Positions 26,385-35,503 of a DNA stretch of 64,000 bases are shown here, piece after piece. The position numbers and the translations under genes are program-made. The stretch spans positions 1 through 64,000 of the forward strand of contig NZ_JAERVK010000007.1 of NCBI RefSeq assembly GCF_016745425.1, given 5' to 3'. The first letter of the stretch is position 1; every line of letters begins with the position of its first letter. This DNA comes from Candidatus Methylomicrobium oryzae (GTDB lineage: Bacteria > Pseudomonadota > Gammaproteobacteria > Methylococcales > Methylomonadaceae). The notes beneath the pieces were generated by a model. It saw only the letters and a list, made by a program, of their open reading frames with translations, was not told the origin of the DNA and made no database searches.

Positions 26385-26863
26385 GCGGAAGCGGTTCCTG
26401 TGTATGTAACGATTGAAATGAATGGGCGGGATTCCATCCCTTACCTGCGCCGAACACACTCCCGAAGTTCAATACGCGAACCTGGCGATACGGAAGATCG
26501 GCCGCTTGCCGCGCCTAGAGTCAAAAAAGCGCCTGCGGTTGGGCCAACAACTTTGATCAAGCTTGAATGGTTTGATAAGCCCTGTCAAGCCCTATTATCG
26601 ATCAGATTTAAGGAGATTGGAAAGGCCGAACCCTGGCCTGTTACGCTTACCGCCCGACCGGCGGAATGGTGTTCCGCCGGTCGGATAGGTAATGCCTACG
26701 CGATTGGCTTTGAAGCTTGAGTTTGCCCTTCGCCTGAGAACAATTAATATCCGTCAGCCGATAAACAAACTTTTGCTGAAAGAATTTGAGGCTAAAAAGA
26801 AGATAAAAAATCTTTTTTGTTACATCGGCTGCAGGCTTCCCTTGTTCCGGGACCGGGTTTCGA
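26385..26863. other. Non-coding gap with a perfect 13-bp hairpin
   Basis: No gene is supported here. It contains a perfect inverted repeat CCGACCGGCGGAA-TGGTG-TTCCGCCGGTCGG (26654-26684) without a T run, and an AT-rich stretch at 26740-26820. The promoter of the SLOG/patatin/TPR unit must lie in its left part. The hairpin could end transcription of the secreted-protein gene that reads into this gap from the right. Confidence 0.5.
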
Positions 26864-27187
26864 TCACGAACCGCAGTTATAAGCCTTGCCGGTGACCGAA
26901 CCGTTAAAAGCGCCGGTCGGGTTGAACCGTTCCCATACGACATGACTTGCCCCCAACCGGCCGGCGCGCTTAACGGCAGCCTGTCGGGCCATTCTTTGCC
27001 AACCGTTGTTCTTGCCGTAGCCTGACGAACCCTCGATCGGGCCGATCAAACGGCAACCCTGGACGCTTTCGGCCGGCACCTCGTCGGGTTTTGCGGCCGC
27101 GTTGAACGAAAGGCCTAAGAAAGCCATGATCAGTAAAATCTTGCCGAAACGGAAACGATTTCCTTGGGAATCGAGAAGTTTTGTCAT
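26864..27187 (-). CDS. Small secreted protein of unknown function
   Basis: 107 residues. I start at the ATG at 27185-27187, which has GGAG 6 nt upstream; another ATG lies 12 nt earlier. A signal peptide (KILLIMAFLGLSFNAAA) is followed by VQGCRLIGPIEGSSGYG and RLGASHVVWERFN, ending in GKAYNCGS. Two Cys could pair. The layout (an early CRLIG strand, then a helix rich in Ala/Arg, then GA-xHVVW) recalls the small RcsF/DUF4156-type periplasmic proteins, but this is only resemblance. The gene is transcribed alone toward the SLOG unit. Confidence 0.65.
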   Translation of the reverse strand: MTKLLDSQGNRFRFGKILLIMAFLGLSFNAAAKPDEVPAESVQGCRLIGPIEGSSGYGKNNGWQRMARQAAVKRAGRLGASHVVWERFNPTGAFNGSVTGKAYNCGS

Positions 27188-27265
27188 AAAGTTCTCCATT
27201 TTGTAATTATTGAGGGGAATCTCTTTCCGAAGAGATTATTCTTCCTGATTGGCGCCGGATCAGTA

Positions 27266-27459
27266 TGCACCAAAATGTTACGTTGTAGCGATTCGAAAGT
27301 AAATAGCTGATAAGCTCCGGCCGCAAAAAAAGTTTTAACACCCGGCATATAAAGAAAATAAGCTTTTGATATTTATAGTTATATATTGATTATCAAAAAA
27401 CAGGATGATGCACCATTATGGTATATTTTTTTGATCTATTTATGCACAATAATGGAACG
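27266..27459. promoter_or_regulatory. Three NtrC-box-like sites upstream of the porin gene
   Basis: TGCACCATTATGGTATA (27409-27425) matches 15 of 17 positions of the NtrC consensus TGCACCAWWWTGGTGCA. TGCACAATAATGGAACG (27443-27459) and TGCACCAAAATGTTACG (27266-27282) are weaker. The first two are 34 bp apart, about three helical turns. They lie roughly 170-380 bp before the porin start, a typical enhancer distance. No convincing -24/-12 sigma-54 promoter was found downstream, and the 427-bp gap holds no gene. Confidence 0.4.
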
Positions 27460-27626
27460 CCGATCGAAAGCAGAAATTCGAAATCCCCACCTATTAATAT
27501 CGACTCGAAACCATTTGAAGAATATAATTCATCCTGATGCTCGGCAAACGGCTCTACATAGCCGCAAGGGCGGCAGGACAGGATTTTTCAAACAAGACGT
27601 ATCGAAGTGATACGTAACCGATCCCC

Positions 27627-28865
27627 ATGGCAATGCTTGGCTTGAATATGAAACCATCGACGGCAGTTCTCTGCGCATCTCCGCTGACTTTCGACAAGGC
27701 ATCGATACTTTGCCTGTTTTTACTGTTGTACAGCCATTTCGCATCGACAGTGATGGCGCATGACGAGAGTGTGATCTATGCATTGACTGGCCAGGGTTTC
27801 AGCCAGAGCAAATTCCTCAGGGAACACGGCCTCAAGATGGACGGCTGGCTGTCCATGGGCGGAACCTACCAGACCCACAACCCGGACAATCATTCGAACG
27901 CGCCGATCACCTTCAACGACCGCAGCGGCGAGTTCCAGCTCAACCAGCTCTATTTCTACCTCGAAAAAGCGGTGGACATGGAAGCCAGACACTGGAATTT
28001 CGGGGGCCGCGTCGATCTGATGTTCGGAACCGACAGCCGGTTTACCCAGGCTACCGGACTGGACAACCGATGGATCGACGAGCGGGATCTGCGCTTTTAC
28101 GACCTGGCGCTGCCGCAAGCCTATCTGGAAATCTTTGCGCCGTTCGGCAACGGCATCACCGCCAAGATCGGCCATTTCTACACGATTCTCGGCGAGGAAG
28201 TCGTGACTTCGCCGAATAATTTCTTTTATTCGCACGCCTATACGATGCAGTACGGCGAGCCGTTCACCCACACCGGCGCCTTGCTCAGTTATGCGCTGAA
28301 TGAAAATTTAACGCTGAATGCGGGCACAGTCGCGGGGTGGGATAATTTCAGCGAAAACTTGGCCAACTGGAATTTTCTGGGCGGCGTGTCCTGGACCAAC
28401 GACGAAGCGACCAGCGCCGTATCCTGGTCGGTGGTCAGCGGCGATGCCGACGATGTTCCGGATGCCAACCGAACGGTGTCCAGCCTGGTCGTCTCGCACA
28501 ACTTTACCGATAAACTGGAATACGTTTTCGGGCACGATTTCGGCTTTCAGGAACAGGCCGCGGCATCGGGCCAGGACGCCTACTGGTACGGCATCAACCA
28601 ATACCTGGTGTACGATTTTACCGATGCATTTTCGGCCGGGCTGCGTGGGGAATGGTTTCGCGATGCCAACGGCACTCGGGTGATGGCCGGCAATCCGGGG
28701 CATTATTTTGCGCTGACCGCGGGCGTGAATTGGAAACCGCAGAGCTGGCTTACCTTGCGGCCGGAAGTGCGTTACGACTGGGCCGATGCAAAAACCGATC
28801 CTTACGCCGATCGAAGCAAGGATCATCAGTTGCAGATTGCGATGGATGTCGTGATCGATTTGTAA
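27627..28865 (+). CDS. Putative beta-barrel porin (BBP2-like family)
   Basis: An outer-membrane protein of up to 412 residues. Other ATGs at 27633 and 27648 are possible starts, as no strong ribosome site is present. After a long signal segment (SILCLFLLLYSHFASTVMA) the mature protein has alternating aromatic beta-strands (LREHGLKMDGWLSMGGTY, GEFQLNQLYFYLEKAVD, LRPEVRYDWADAK) and an even-residue-aromatic or aliphatic last strand (QLQIAMDVVIDL). This is the build of the BBP2/DUF1597 porins. It is followed in the same direction by amtB, and NtrC-like boxes lie upstream, suggesting nitrogen-linked expression of an uptake porin. Confidence 0.78.
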   Translation: MAMLGLNMKPSTAVLCASPLTFDKASILCLFLLLYSHFASTVMAHDESVIYALTGQGFSQSKFLREHGLKMDGWLSMGGTYQTHNPDNHSNAPITFNDRSGEFQLNQLYFYLEKAVDMEARHWNFGGRVDLMFGTDSRFTQATGLDNRWIDERDLRFYDLALPQAYLEIFAPFGNGITAKIGHFYTILGEEVVTSPNNFFYSHAYTMQYGEPFTHTGALLSYALNENLTLNAGTVAGWDNFSENLANWNFLGGVSWTNDEATSAVSWSVVSGDADDVPDANRTVSSLVVSHNFTDKLEYVFGHDFGFQEQAAASGQDAYWYGINQYLVYDFTDAFSAGLRGEWFRDANGTRVMAGNPGHYFALTAGVNWKPQSWLTLRPEVRYDWADAKTDPYADRSKDHQLQIAMDVVIDL

Positions 28866-29100
28866 CGTTTTTAATCTGCCGCGTCCTTATCACACCTCGA
28901 AGAGGCCTCATCCCGCCCCACTCCGCGCAGTGTGGCAACACGTTGCCGGTATTTCCCATCGGTCTGCCTAAAAAACATTTTCTCTGAGCGCTGCTTTTTT
29001 TAATATCCGGGCGCCGTAGTTTTGCACTCCGCACGCTGCCCTCCAGTAACACCTTGCATTTTTTTCGCAACTACGCTACAAAGCGCGATCCTTTGAGCAC

Positions 29101-29117
29101 CGGAGGCAAGGCCTCCG
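29101..29117. repeat. Short hairpin before amtB
   Basis: CGGAGGCAAGGCCTCCG has 7-bp perfect arms and lies 28 bp before the amtB ATG, within its leader. It could affect translation; it could also be a small dispersed repeat. Confidence 0.4.
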
Positions 29118-29145
29118 TTACAGAATAAAAATAACGGTGCAGATC

Positions 29146-30429
29146 ATGCGAAAAATCCTCTCCCTACTCCCGATTGCCGCGATCCCGTTTCCGGTTTGTG
29201 CCGAAGACGGCCTGAACTCGGCCGATACCGCCTGGATCTTGACCTCGGCGGGCCTGGTACTGTTCATGACCATGCCGGGACTGGCGCTGTTTTATGGCGG
29301 ACTGGTGCGCACCCGCAACGTGCTGTCGGTGATCATGGCCTGTTTTTCGATCACCTCGCTGATCTCGCTGATCTGGGCGATCGCCGGCTACAGCCTGGCG
29401 TTGACCGACGGCGATGTGCACCAGGCCGTGCTCGGCGGCATCTCACAATTGTTTATGGCCGGCATGAATGCGGACCGGCTGGTCGGCAATCTGCCCGAAT
29501 CGGTCTTTGCGATGTATCACATGACTTTTGCGATCTTCGCGCCCGCCCTGATCGTCGGCGCGATGGTCGAACGCGCCCGCTTTTTTCCGCTGCTGTTTTT
29601 CTGTGCATTTTGGGAATTGCTCGTGTATGTACCGATCTGCCACTGGATCTGGGGCAACGGCTGGCTGGCCGAATGGGGCGTGATGGACTTTGCAGGCGGC
29701 ATTGTGGTGCACGGCAGCGCAGGGGTCGCCGCGCTGGCCGGCGCACTGGCGATCGGCCCGCGGCGCGGTTTTCCGCGCGCGCCGATGATGCCGCATAATT
29801 TGACGATGACCGCGATGGGCGCCGGCATTCTCTGGGTCGGCTGGCACGGTTTCAGCGCCGGCAGCGCGCTGATGGCGAACGGTTCGGCGGGCATGGCGAT
29901 GCTGTCCACCCATCTTTGCGCCTCCTCGGCTTCGATCACCTGGATCGTGATGGATTGGCTCAAATTCGGCAAACCGAGCGTGCTCGGCGCCATGACCGGC
30001 ATGGTCGCCGGCCTCGGCATGATTGCGGCCGGCGCGGGTTTCGTGTCGCCGTTCGGCGCGATCCTGATCGGAATCATCGCCGGAATCGCCTGTTTTTATT
30101 CGATTCAACTGATCAAGCAGCGCCTCGGCATTGACGACGCGCTCGACGTGTTTCCGGTGCACGGCGTCAGCGGCATTCTGGGGGCGCTGTTGACCGCGGT
30201 ATTTGCAGACACCGCTTTCGGCGGCACTGGCATTGTGACCGAAGGCGGCATCCTCAAGCAGATCTTGGTCCAGTTGTTCGGCATCGGGGTCACAATTGCC
30301 TGGAGCGGCCTGGTCAGTTTTCTGTTATTCAAAGCGATCGATAAAACGGTCGGGATTCGGGTCACGCAGGAAGCCGAATCGACCGGGCTCGACATCGACC
30401 AGCATGACCAGCAGGGCTACAGTTTTTAA
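29146..30429 (+). CDS. amtB: Ammonium transporter
   Basis: Trimeric inner-membrane ammonium channel. From the ATG at 29146 (a GTG at 29137 is an alternative) it has a cleavable signal peptide (MRKILSLLPIAAIPFPVCA), as in enteric AmtB, then eleven membrane helices. Family features are visible: LALFYGGLVRTRNVLS, the Phe-gate/ammonium-site region MYHMTFAIFAPALIVGA, and the twin-His helices (WHGFSAGSALMANG and FPVHGVSGILGAL). No glnK (P-II) gene is adjacent, which is unusual because amtB normally follows glnK. A small periplasmic-protein gene follows 47 bp later. Confidence 0.93.
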   Translation: MRKILSLLPIAAIPFPVCAEDGLNSADTAWILTSAGLVLFMTMPGLALFYGGLVRTRNVLSVIMACFSITSLISLIWAIAGYSLALTDGDVHQAVLGGISQLFMAGMNADRLVGNLPESVFAMYHMTFAIFAPALIVGAMVERARFFPLLFFCAFWELLVYVPICHWIWGNGWLAEWGVMDFAGGIVVHGSAGVAALAGALAIGPRRGFPRAPMMPHNLTMTAMGAGILWVGWHGFSAGSALMANGSAGMAMLSTHLCASSASITWIVMDWLKFGKPSVLGAMTGMVAGLGMIAAGAGFVSPFGAILIGIIAGIACFYSIQLIKQRLGIDDALDVFPVHGVSGILGALLTAVFADTAFGGTGIVTEGGILKQILVQLFGIGVTIAWSGLVSFLLFKAIDKTVGIRVTQEAESTGLDIDQHDQQGYSF

Positions 30430-30476
30430 CCCACCGATGGATTCCTCACTTTTGCCCTGACCGACATACCGAAACC

Positions 30477-30803
30477 ATGCAAATCCGTCGTTTTCTGACC
30501 CTGATTCTGCTGTTCGCCGCGAACCCGGCCTTTGCCGAAACGCACGAGCACGAAGTGAAGGTCCAAAACTCGCCCTGCCTGGGACAGACCGTCGAAGAGG
30601 TCTTGAAAAGCAAGATTCACACCCGGTCGCAACGCGACCTGGGCTGGCAGACTTTCCACGAAGAAGACCATGTAGAGGTCGAACGCGCCTTTTTGATGAA
30701 CAAAAGCATGCAGCTGCGCTTTCGCTGGCGGATCAACGCCGACGGCAGCATTACGCCGATCAGCAAACGGGCGGAATCGCTTTGCACGCAGGAAGAAGAG
30801 TAA
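30477..30803 (+). CDS. Small periplasmic protein of unknown function
   Basis: 108 residues with a clean signal peptide (FLTLILLFAANPAFA) followed by a His-rich start (ETHEHEVKVQNSPC) and a charged body with the segment DLGWQTFHEEDHVEVERAFL. It ends in an acidic tail with a second Cys. No family is recognised. It follows amtB in the same direction, so it may be co-transcribed. Confidence 0.65.
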   Translation: MQIRRFLTLILLFAANPAFAETHEHEVKVQNSPCLGQTVEEVLKSKIHTRSQRDLGWQTFHEEDHVEVERAFLMNKSMQLRFRWRINADGSITPISKRAESLCTQEEE

Positions 30804-30926
30804 CCGTCACGGCAGATCTTCCGGTAGAAGGCGATTTACCTCGAGGGCGAGTCGGCATACAATGAATTTACGTAAGGCTTGTTTTAGTCAGCCAGGAACG
30901 GCTTCTACCCATGCGAGGAACCGGAC

Positions 30927-31715
30927 ATGCTTTTCCCTTCAATAAAAACCGAGGCGTACCTCAAATTCAGGCGGTCAAGCCCGATCCTCCTGTTTTGCAT
31001 TCTTCTTTCCGCCGGCTGTGCGCAATCGCTGCCCCCGCCGGATACTTTAGCAATCCAGACCGACGCCGCTGCCTCGGCGCTGATTCCGCTGACTTCGCCC
31101 GAAGGCGAGCTTTTGCTCTACAACAGCGAATCCAGACAAGATTTCCTGCCGCTGAGCGTTCATTTCATCTCCCAGCAGAATCTGGCCTACTGCGGCACGG
31201 CGAGCATGACGATGGTCCTGAACGCGCTCGGCATTCCCGCACCGGTCGATCCCGTGTATGTCCGTTTCCCGATGTTTACCCAGAACAACGTGTTCAATCC
31301 CGAAACCGAACGCGTCCTGCCCGTTAAAACGATCGCGAAACAAGGCATGACGCTGGACCAGCTCGGCGGCATGCTGGCGACCTATCCGCTTGCAACGCAG
31401 GTCTACCATACCCGCGACAGTAATCTTGACACATTCCGGAGGCTGGCCGTCGAAAACCTGAAACAGCCCGGCAACTTTATCCTGGTCAACTATCTGCGCA
31501 AAGCCCTCGGCCAGCAAACCGGCGGCCATATTTCGCCTTTGGCCGCTTATGATCAGGCCGGCGACCGGTTTTTGATTCTGGACGTCGCCCGCTTCAAATA
31601 CCCGCCGGTCTGGGTCAAGGCCAATAAGCTCTGGCAGGCGATGGATACGGTCGACGATGCTTCCGGCAAGACCCGGGGCTTTGTTTTGATCAGCCGAGCG
31701 GCATCGAACCGATGA
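30927..31715 (+). CDS. Phytochelatin-synthase-like lipoprotein
   Basis: 262 residues with a lipobox (ILLSAGC, Cys31), so probably a membrane-anchored periplasmic protein. The body is a papain-fold phytochelatin synthase domain. The catalytic Cys is in NLAYCGTASMTMVLNALGI (Cys89), the His in TGGHISPLAAYD, and the Asp in FLILDVARFKYPPVW. Bacterial half-length homologues cleave the glycine from glutathione and make little phytochelatin; some are periplasmic. AGGA lies 7 nt before the ATG. An MFS gene follows 19 bp later. Confidence 0.85.
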   Translation: MLFPSIKTEAYLKFRRSSPILLFCILLSAGCAQSLPPPDTLAIQTDAAASALIPLTSPEGELLLYNSESRQDFLPLSVHFISQQNLAYCGTASMTMVLNALGIPAPVDPVYVRFPMFTQNNVFNPETERVLPVKTIAKQGMTLDQLGGMLATYPLATQVYHTRDSNLDTFRRLAVENLKQPGNFILVNYLRKALGQQTGGHISPLAAYDQAGDRFLILDVARFKYPPVWVKANKLWQAMDTVDDASGKTRGFVLISRAASNR

Positions 31716-31734
31716 CCATCTTGTTCTAATCCGC

Positions 31735-32922
31735 ATGCGGCCTTTATTCAAAACAAAACCGCTTCCCTCCATTCCGCGGACCGTCTGGACGCTGGGCTTC
31801 GTCAGCCTACTCATGGACATGTCCTCGGAATTGGTACACAGCATCCTGCCGGTTTATCTGGTCGACACGCTCGGCGCGAGCGTGCTGACGCTCGGCTTTA
31901 TTGAAGGCTTCGCGGTCGCCGCGGCCCAACTCGTCAAAATCTTTTCCGGCACGTTGAGCGACTTTTGGGGACATCGCAAGCGTCTGATCCTGCTCGGCTA
32001 CGGGCTGGCAGCACTCACCAAACCGCTGTTTCCGCTGGCCGGTTCGGTCGAAACGGTTTTCGCCGCACGATTTCTCGACCGGATCGGCAAAGGCATCCGC
32101 GGCGCTCCGCGCGATGCCCTGATCGCCGATGTCGCCCCGGCCGCCATTCGCGGCGCCTGTTTCGGGCTGCGCCAGGCGATGGATACGGTCGGCGCATTTC
32201 TCGGCCCGCTGCTGGCGATCGGACTACTCTATCTTTACGACAACAACCTGAAAACCGTTCTCTGGTTTGCGGTCCTGCCTGCCGCGCTGACCGTGGTGCT
32301 GATCGTTGCCGGCTTGCGGGAATCCAGGCCTGCTGCAGGACAACATCGCTTTCGTCCCCCGCTGCGGCTCGCTTCGCTGAGGCATTTCCCGTGGCCGTAT
32401 TGGCGAATCGTCTTGATCGGTGCTGTGTTTACGTTAGCCAGATTCAGCGAGGCTTTTTTGGTCCTGCGCGCTCAGCAAATGGGCATGGCTGTGGCGATGA
32501 TACCGCTGGTGATGGTCGCTATGAGCCTGTTCTATGCGCTGTCGGCCTATCCGGCCGGCGTTCTGTCGGACTCGATCAACAAAAATCATGTGCTCTTGAT
32601 CGGGCTGCTTTTCCTGATCGCGGCCGATTTGCTGCTGGCAAGGGCCGCGGCGCCGCTTGCCGTGCTGCTCGGTGCCGGTTTCTGGGGCTTGCATATGGGG
32701 TTTACCGAAGGCATCCTGGCTGCGCTTGTAGCGGGCTCGACGCCGCCGGAATGGAAAGGCTCGGCATTCGGGCTTTTCAATTTTGTAAGCGGCGTGTTTA
32801 CCCTGCTGGCCAGTGTCATCGCCGGCTGGCTCTGGGATTTTCACGGGGCAGCGGCGACGTTTTATACAGGCGCCGGGTTTGCCGTACTGGTCCTGATCTT
32901 GACCGCGTTCAGCAGAAAATAA
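31735..32922 (+). CDS. Major facilitator superfamily transporter
   Basis: 395 residues and about 12 membrane helices. It has the MFS loop 2-3 motif G-x-L-S-D-x-x-G-H-R-K (GTLSDFWGHRKRLILLGY) and the loop 4-5 region RFLDRIGKGIRGAPRDALIAD, which is common in a drug/proton or metal-linked subfamily. MDMSSELVHSILPVYL at the N-terminus is typical of that subfamily. The substrate cannot be told from sequence. It lies 19 bp after the phytochelatin-synthase-like gene, so they may be linked in metal or thiol handling. Confidence 0.85.
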   Translation: MRPLFKTKPLPSIPRTVWTLGFVSLLMDMSSELVHSILPVYLVDTLGASVLTLGFIEGFAVAAAQLVKIFSGTLSDFWGHRKRLILLGYGLAALTKPLFPLAGSVETVFAARFLDRIGKGIRGAPRDALIADVAPAAIRGACFGLRQAMDTVGAFLGPLLAIGLLYLYDNNLKTVLWFAVLPAALTVVLIVAGLRESRPAAGQHRFRPPLRLASLRHFPWPYWRIVLIGAVFTLARFSEAFLVLRAQQMGMAVAMIPLVMVAMSLFYALSAYPAGVLSDSINKNHVLLIGLLFLIAADLLLARAAAPLAVLLGAGFWGLHMGFTEGILAALVAGSTPPEWKGSAFGLFNFVSGVFTLLASVIAGWLWDFHGAAATFYTGAGFAVLVLILTAFSRK

Positions 32923-33004
32923 AACCAAAACCAGACCGGATCGGTCGAAAAAACGCAAAATCATCCGCAGCAAATCCGACTGCAGCGAATTAAGGAAACA
33001 AGCC

Positions 33005-33268
33005 ATGACCGAAGCCCAAGCCATTACCGACATACTGCAGCACTGCAAAGAGCTGAGCGCCTTCTGCAGCCAGAACGGCTGGATCATCAACGAATCGATC
33101 GACTATGAAATCATCGAGCGGCGCCCGGACAGTCTGTTGATTTATGTCACCTTTCTCGAAAGCATCATGGAAGGCTCGGGCTGCCAGTGCGACCAGAAAT
33201 CCTGCTACGGCCGCTTGAGGTTGAAATTGAACGAACAGGAGGAAATCGTCGGCGTAAAACCGGAATAA
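33005..33268 (+). CDS. Small Cys-rich protein of unknown function
   Basis: 87 residues, soluble, preceded by AAGGAAA 6 nt before the ATG. It has four Cys in the second half in a compact arrangement (GCQCDQKSCYG) that could bind a metal, and two more (QHCKEL, FCSQNG) in the N-terminal half. No family is recognised. It follows the MFS gene by 82 bp in the same direction. Confidence 0.6.
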   Translation: MTEAQAITDILQHCKELSAFCSQNGWIINESIDYEIIERRPDSLLIYVTFLESIMEGSGCQCDQKSCYGRLRLKLNEQEEIVGVKPE

Positions 33269-33506
33269 CGAAGGTGCCTTGGCCATCGCTTGTGCCTTTA
33301 TCTCGAAATATTTTGGTCTTTCGGCAAATGTTATTTAATAATTTCTGGAGCTGTTTGGGATTGTTTTAACATATATAAAGTTTATAAAGTTACGCAAACC
33401 TTTTTCACTCAAAACCGCTTCCCGCTTCTTCTCCAAATCACGCAGTAAGCTACAGAGGCGGCGAGAACGTTTCAACCCCAAAGGATCGGATTGCGGAGAA
33501 CCACTC

Positions 33507-34748
33507 ATGAACATGGGACCGAACCAAATCGAGTCGAAATGCTTGCGTTTACGGCAGCAGGCCGAGCGATACTTGGCAGAACTGAAAGAAGCTCGCCCGC
33601 TAACAGACGGAACGGAAGACATGCAACGTTTGCTGCATGAGCTTCAAGTTCACCAAATAGAACTGGATATACAAAACGAAAACCTTAGAACAGCGAGCCA
33701 GCAACTTGAAACCGCGCTGGAACGCTACACCGATCTCTATGATTTCGCACCGGTCGGCTACCTTACCTTGGCCCCCTCCGGACTCATCCTCGAAATCAAT
33801 CTCACCGGCGCGAAAATGCTGGGCGAAAAGCGCCCGGAAATCATAGGCCGCTTCTTTCTGAATTATCTTGATCCCCGCCACAGTGAATTATTGCGCCGAC
33901 ATTTGCGCGAGGCGTTCCGGAAAAAAAGCCGGATAAGCGACGAACTGAGCATAAAACGAAAAAAAAGTACAGCGCGGGACATTCTGCTGGTTAGCGTGGT
34001 ATCGGAAGAGCACGGCGTTTGCCGCTCGATCATGACAGATGTCAGCCAACGCAAACAGATGATTCAAAAATTGCGGGCCTTGACGGCGGAACTGAGAACG
34101 GTCGAAGCGCGCGAACGACGTAATCTGGCAAATGAACTGCACGATAATTTGAGCCAGATAATGGCAGTGGCGAACATAAAGCTGTCGCAATTTCCAAGAA
34201 ACGGCATGGATGACAGCCAGGCGCAAATCCTTCTAGAGGTTAATAATTTACTTGAAAAAGCAATGAAATCGATGCACGCTCTGGCATTTCGTCTCAATCC
34301 ACCCGAGCTGGATCATTTTGGACTATCGGCAGCCCTTCAAAAATTGGCGGAAGAATTCAAAAACCAATACGATTTTGAGGTGCGCCTTGTAGACGCTGCC
34401 CGGGAGAAACTGCTGCCGAAAGAATTGAATCTTATCTTGTACCGAACGGTTCGCGAATTGCTGATGAATGCAGTCAAACACGCCCAAGTTCGGACGGCAG
34501 AAGTGGTGACGCGACGGATCGGCAATCAAGTACTGGTCACCGTGAGCGATAAAGGAAAAGGCTTCGATAACGGGGTGCTAGCCAACGGCCTCCATGCCAA
34601 AGGCTTCGGCTTATTCAGCATCAAAGACCAGTTCGATCACTTGGGCGGCAGTATGGCGATCTATACTTGTCCCAACGGCGGCACCCAAGTCACAGTAGCC
34701 CTCCCCTTAAGTGAGACCTTGGGAGACCGGTGGGAGCCTTCAAAATGA
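33507..34748 (+). CDS. PAS-domain sensor histidine kinase (NarL-type)
   Basis: 413 residues with no membrane segment, so a cytoplasmic sensor. A coiled-coil N-terminal region is followed by a PAS domain (about 78-185, TDLYDFAPVGYLTLAPSG) and a HisKA_3 dimerisation domain with the phospho-acceptor His212 in ERRNLANELHDNLSQ. A HATPase domain with VRELLMNAVKHA and SDKGKGFDN and a glycine-rich lid ends the protein. The stop overlaps the regulator start (ATGA at 34745-34748), so the two form a classic two-component pair. Confidence 0.9.
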   Translation: MNMGPNQIESKCLRLRQQAERYLAELKEARPLTDGTEDMQRLLHELQVHQIELDIQNENLRTASQQLETALERYTDLYDFAPVGYLTLAPSGLILEINLTGAKMLGEKRPEIIGRFFLNYLDPRHSELLRRHLREAFRKKSRISDELSIKRKKSTARDILLVSVVSEEHGVCRSIMTDVSQRKQMIQKLRALTAELRTVEARERRNLANELHDNLSQIMAVANIKLSQFPRNGMDDSQAQILLEVNNLLEKAMKSMHALAFRLNPPELDHFGLSAALQKLAEEFKNQYDFEVRLVDAAREKLLPKELNLILYRTVRELLMNAVKHAQVRTAEVVTRRIGNQVLVTVSDKGKGFDNGVLANGLHAKGFGLFSIKDQFDHLGGSMAIYTCPNGGTQVTVALPLSETLGDRWEPSK

Positions 34749-35377
34749 ACCTACGCTTGATTCTGGCCGACGATCATCAGTTAGTGAGGGAAGCCTTGCG
34801 GGCTTTGCTGGAAAAGGAAGCAGACCTTGCTATCGTAGGCGAAGCGCCCAACGGCCGCGTCTTACTTCACCAAACCGCCGAATTGCAACCCGACATGGTA
34901 ATCATGGATATCGGCATGCCCGTCATGGACGGCATTACGGCAACGCGGCGCCTGCATACCGATCATCCATCGGTCAAAGTCATCGTGCTGTCGATGTTCT
35001 GCAACAGACATTATACGCAGGAAGCCTTGGCGGCAGGCGCCTCTGCCTTTATCCTCAAAGCCTCCGCCGGCGAGCACTTGCTGCAGGCCGTTCGAGCGGT
35101 AAGCCAGAACCACCGCTACCTGCCCCCGAATATCGCCGCCTTGCTATCGGAGGAGTCTGGCGGCGCCATCCGGCCTCTTCCCCAATTGGGGCGGCGCGAA
35201 TTCGACGTGCTGCAGCTCCTGGCGGACGGCCTAACCTCAAAAGAAATCGCGAAACAGCTCCATATTTCCCCTCGCACGGCCGAAACCCACCGGCGTAACA
35301 TTATGAAAAAACTCAATATCGGCAATCTGGCGGAATTGGTCAAATACGCTATTCGCCAAGGTCTGACGTTTTATTGA
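34745..35377 (+). CDS. LuxR/NarL-family response regulator
   Basis: 210 residues. The receiver domain has the acidic pocket (LADDHQLVREALRALL) and phospho-acceptor Asp55 in VIMDIGMPVMDG. The linker is followed by a LuxR-type helix-turn-helix (LTSKEIAKQLHISPRTAETH) near the C-terminus. The start at 34745 is set by the ATGA overlap with the kinase gene; an in-frame ATG 15 nt earlier is less likely. It acts as a transcription factor when phosphorylated by the upstream kinase. Target genes are unknown. Confidence 0.92.
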   Translation: MNLRLILADDHQLVREALRALLEKEADLAIVGEAPNGRVLLHQTAELQPDMVIMDIGMPVMDGITATRRLHTDHPSVKVIVLSMFCNRHYTQEALAAGASAFILKASAGEHLLQAVRAVSQNHRYLPPNIAALLSEESGGAIRPLPQLGRREFDVLQLLADGLTSKEIAKQLHISPRTAETHRRNIMKKLNIGNLAELVKYAIRQGLTFY

Positions 35378-35479
35378 TTCGAATTTATGGACGATCCGGC
35401 CATGTCGTCGATTTCTCATTAGGGCGAAAAACCGGCCGCCCAGGCCTTTGCCGTAATTTCGTTAACGGCCTCTTCAGAG

Positions 35480-35503
35480 AAAATACCGATATTACGGTAT
35501 TTT
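35480..35503 (+). terminator. Weak hairpin terminator after the regulator gene
   Basis: AAAATACCG and CGGTATTTT form a perfect 9-bp stem with a six-base loop about 100 bp after the regulator stop. The T run is only that of the stem itself, so termination would be weak. Confidence 0.45.

Noticed and set aside
26103-26720. Plus-strand frame across the SLOG gene and following gap
   Set aside because: Runs antisense to the SLOG gene for most of its length and has no protein-like features beyond it.
27460-27626. Sigma-54 promoter for the porin gene
   Set aside because: I looked for GG-N10-GC with TGGC/TTGC context and found no convincing match.
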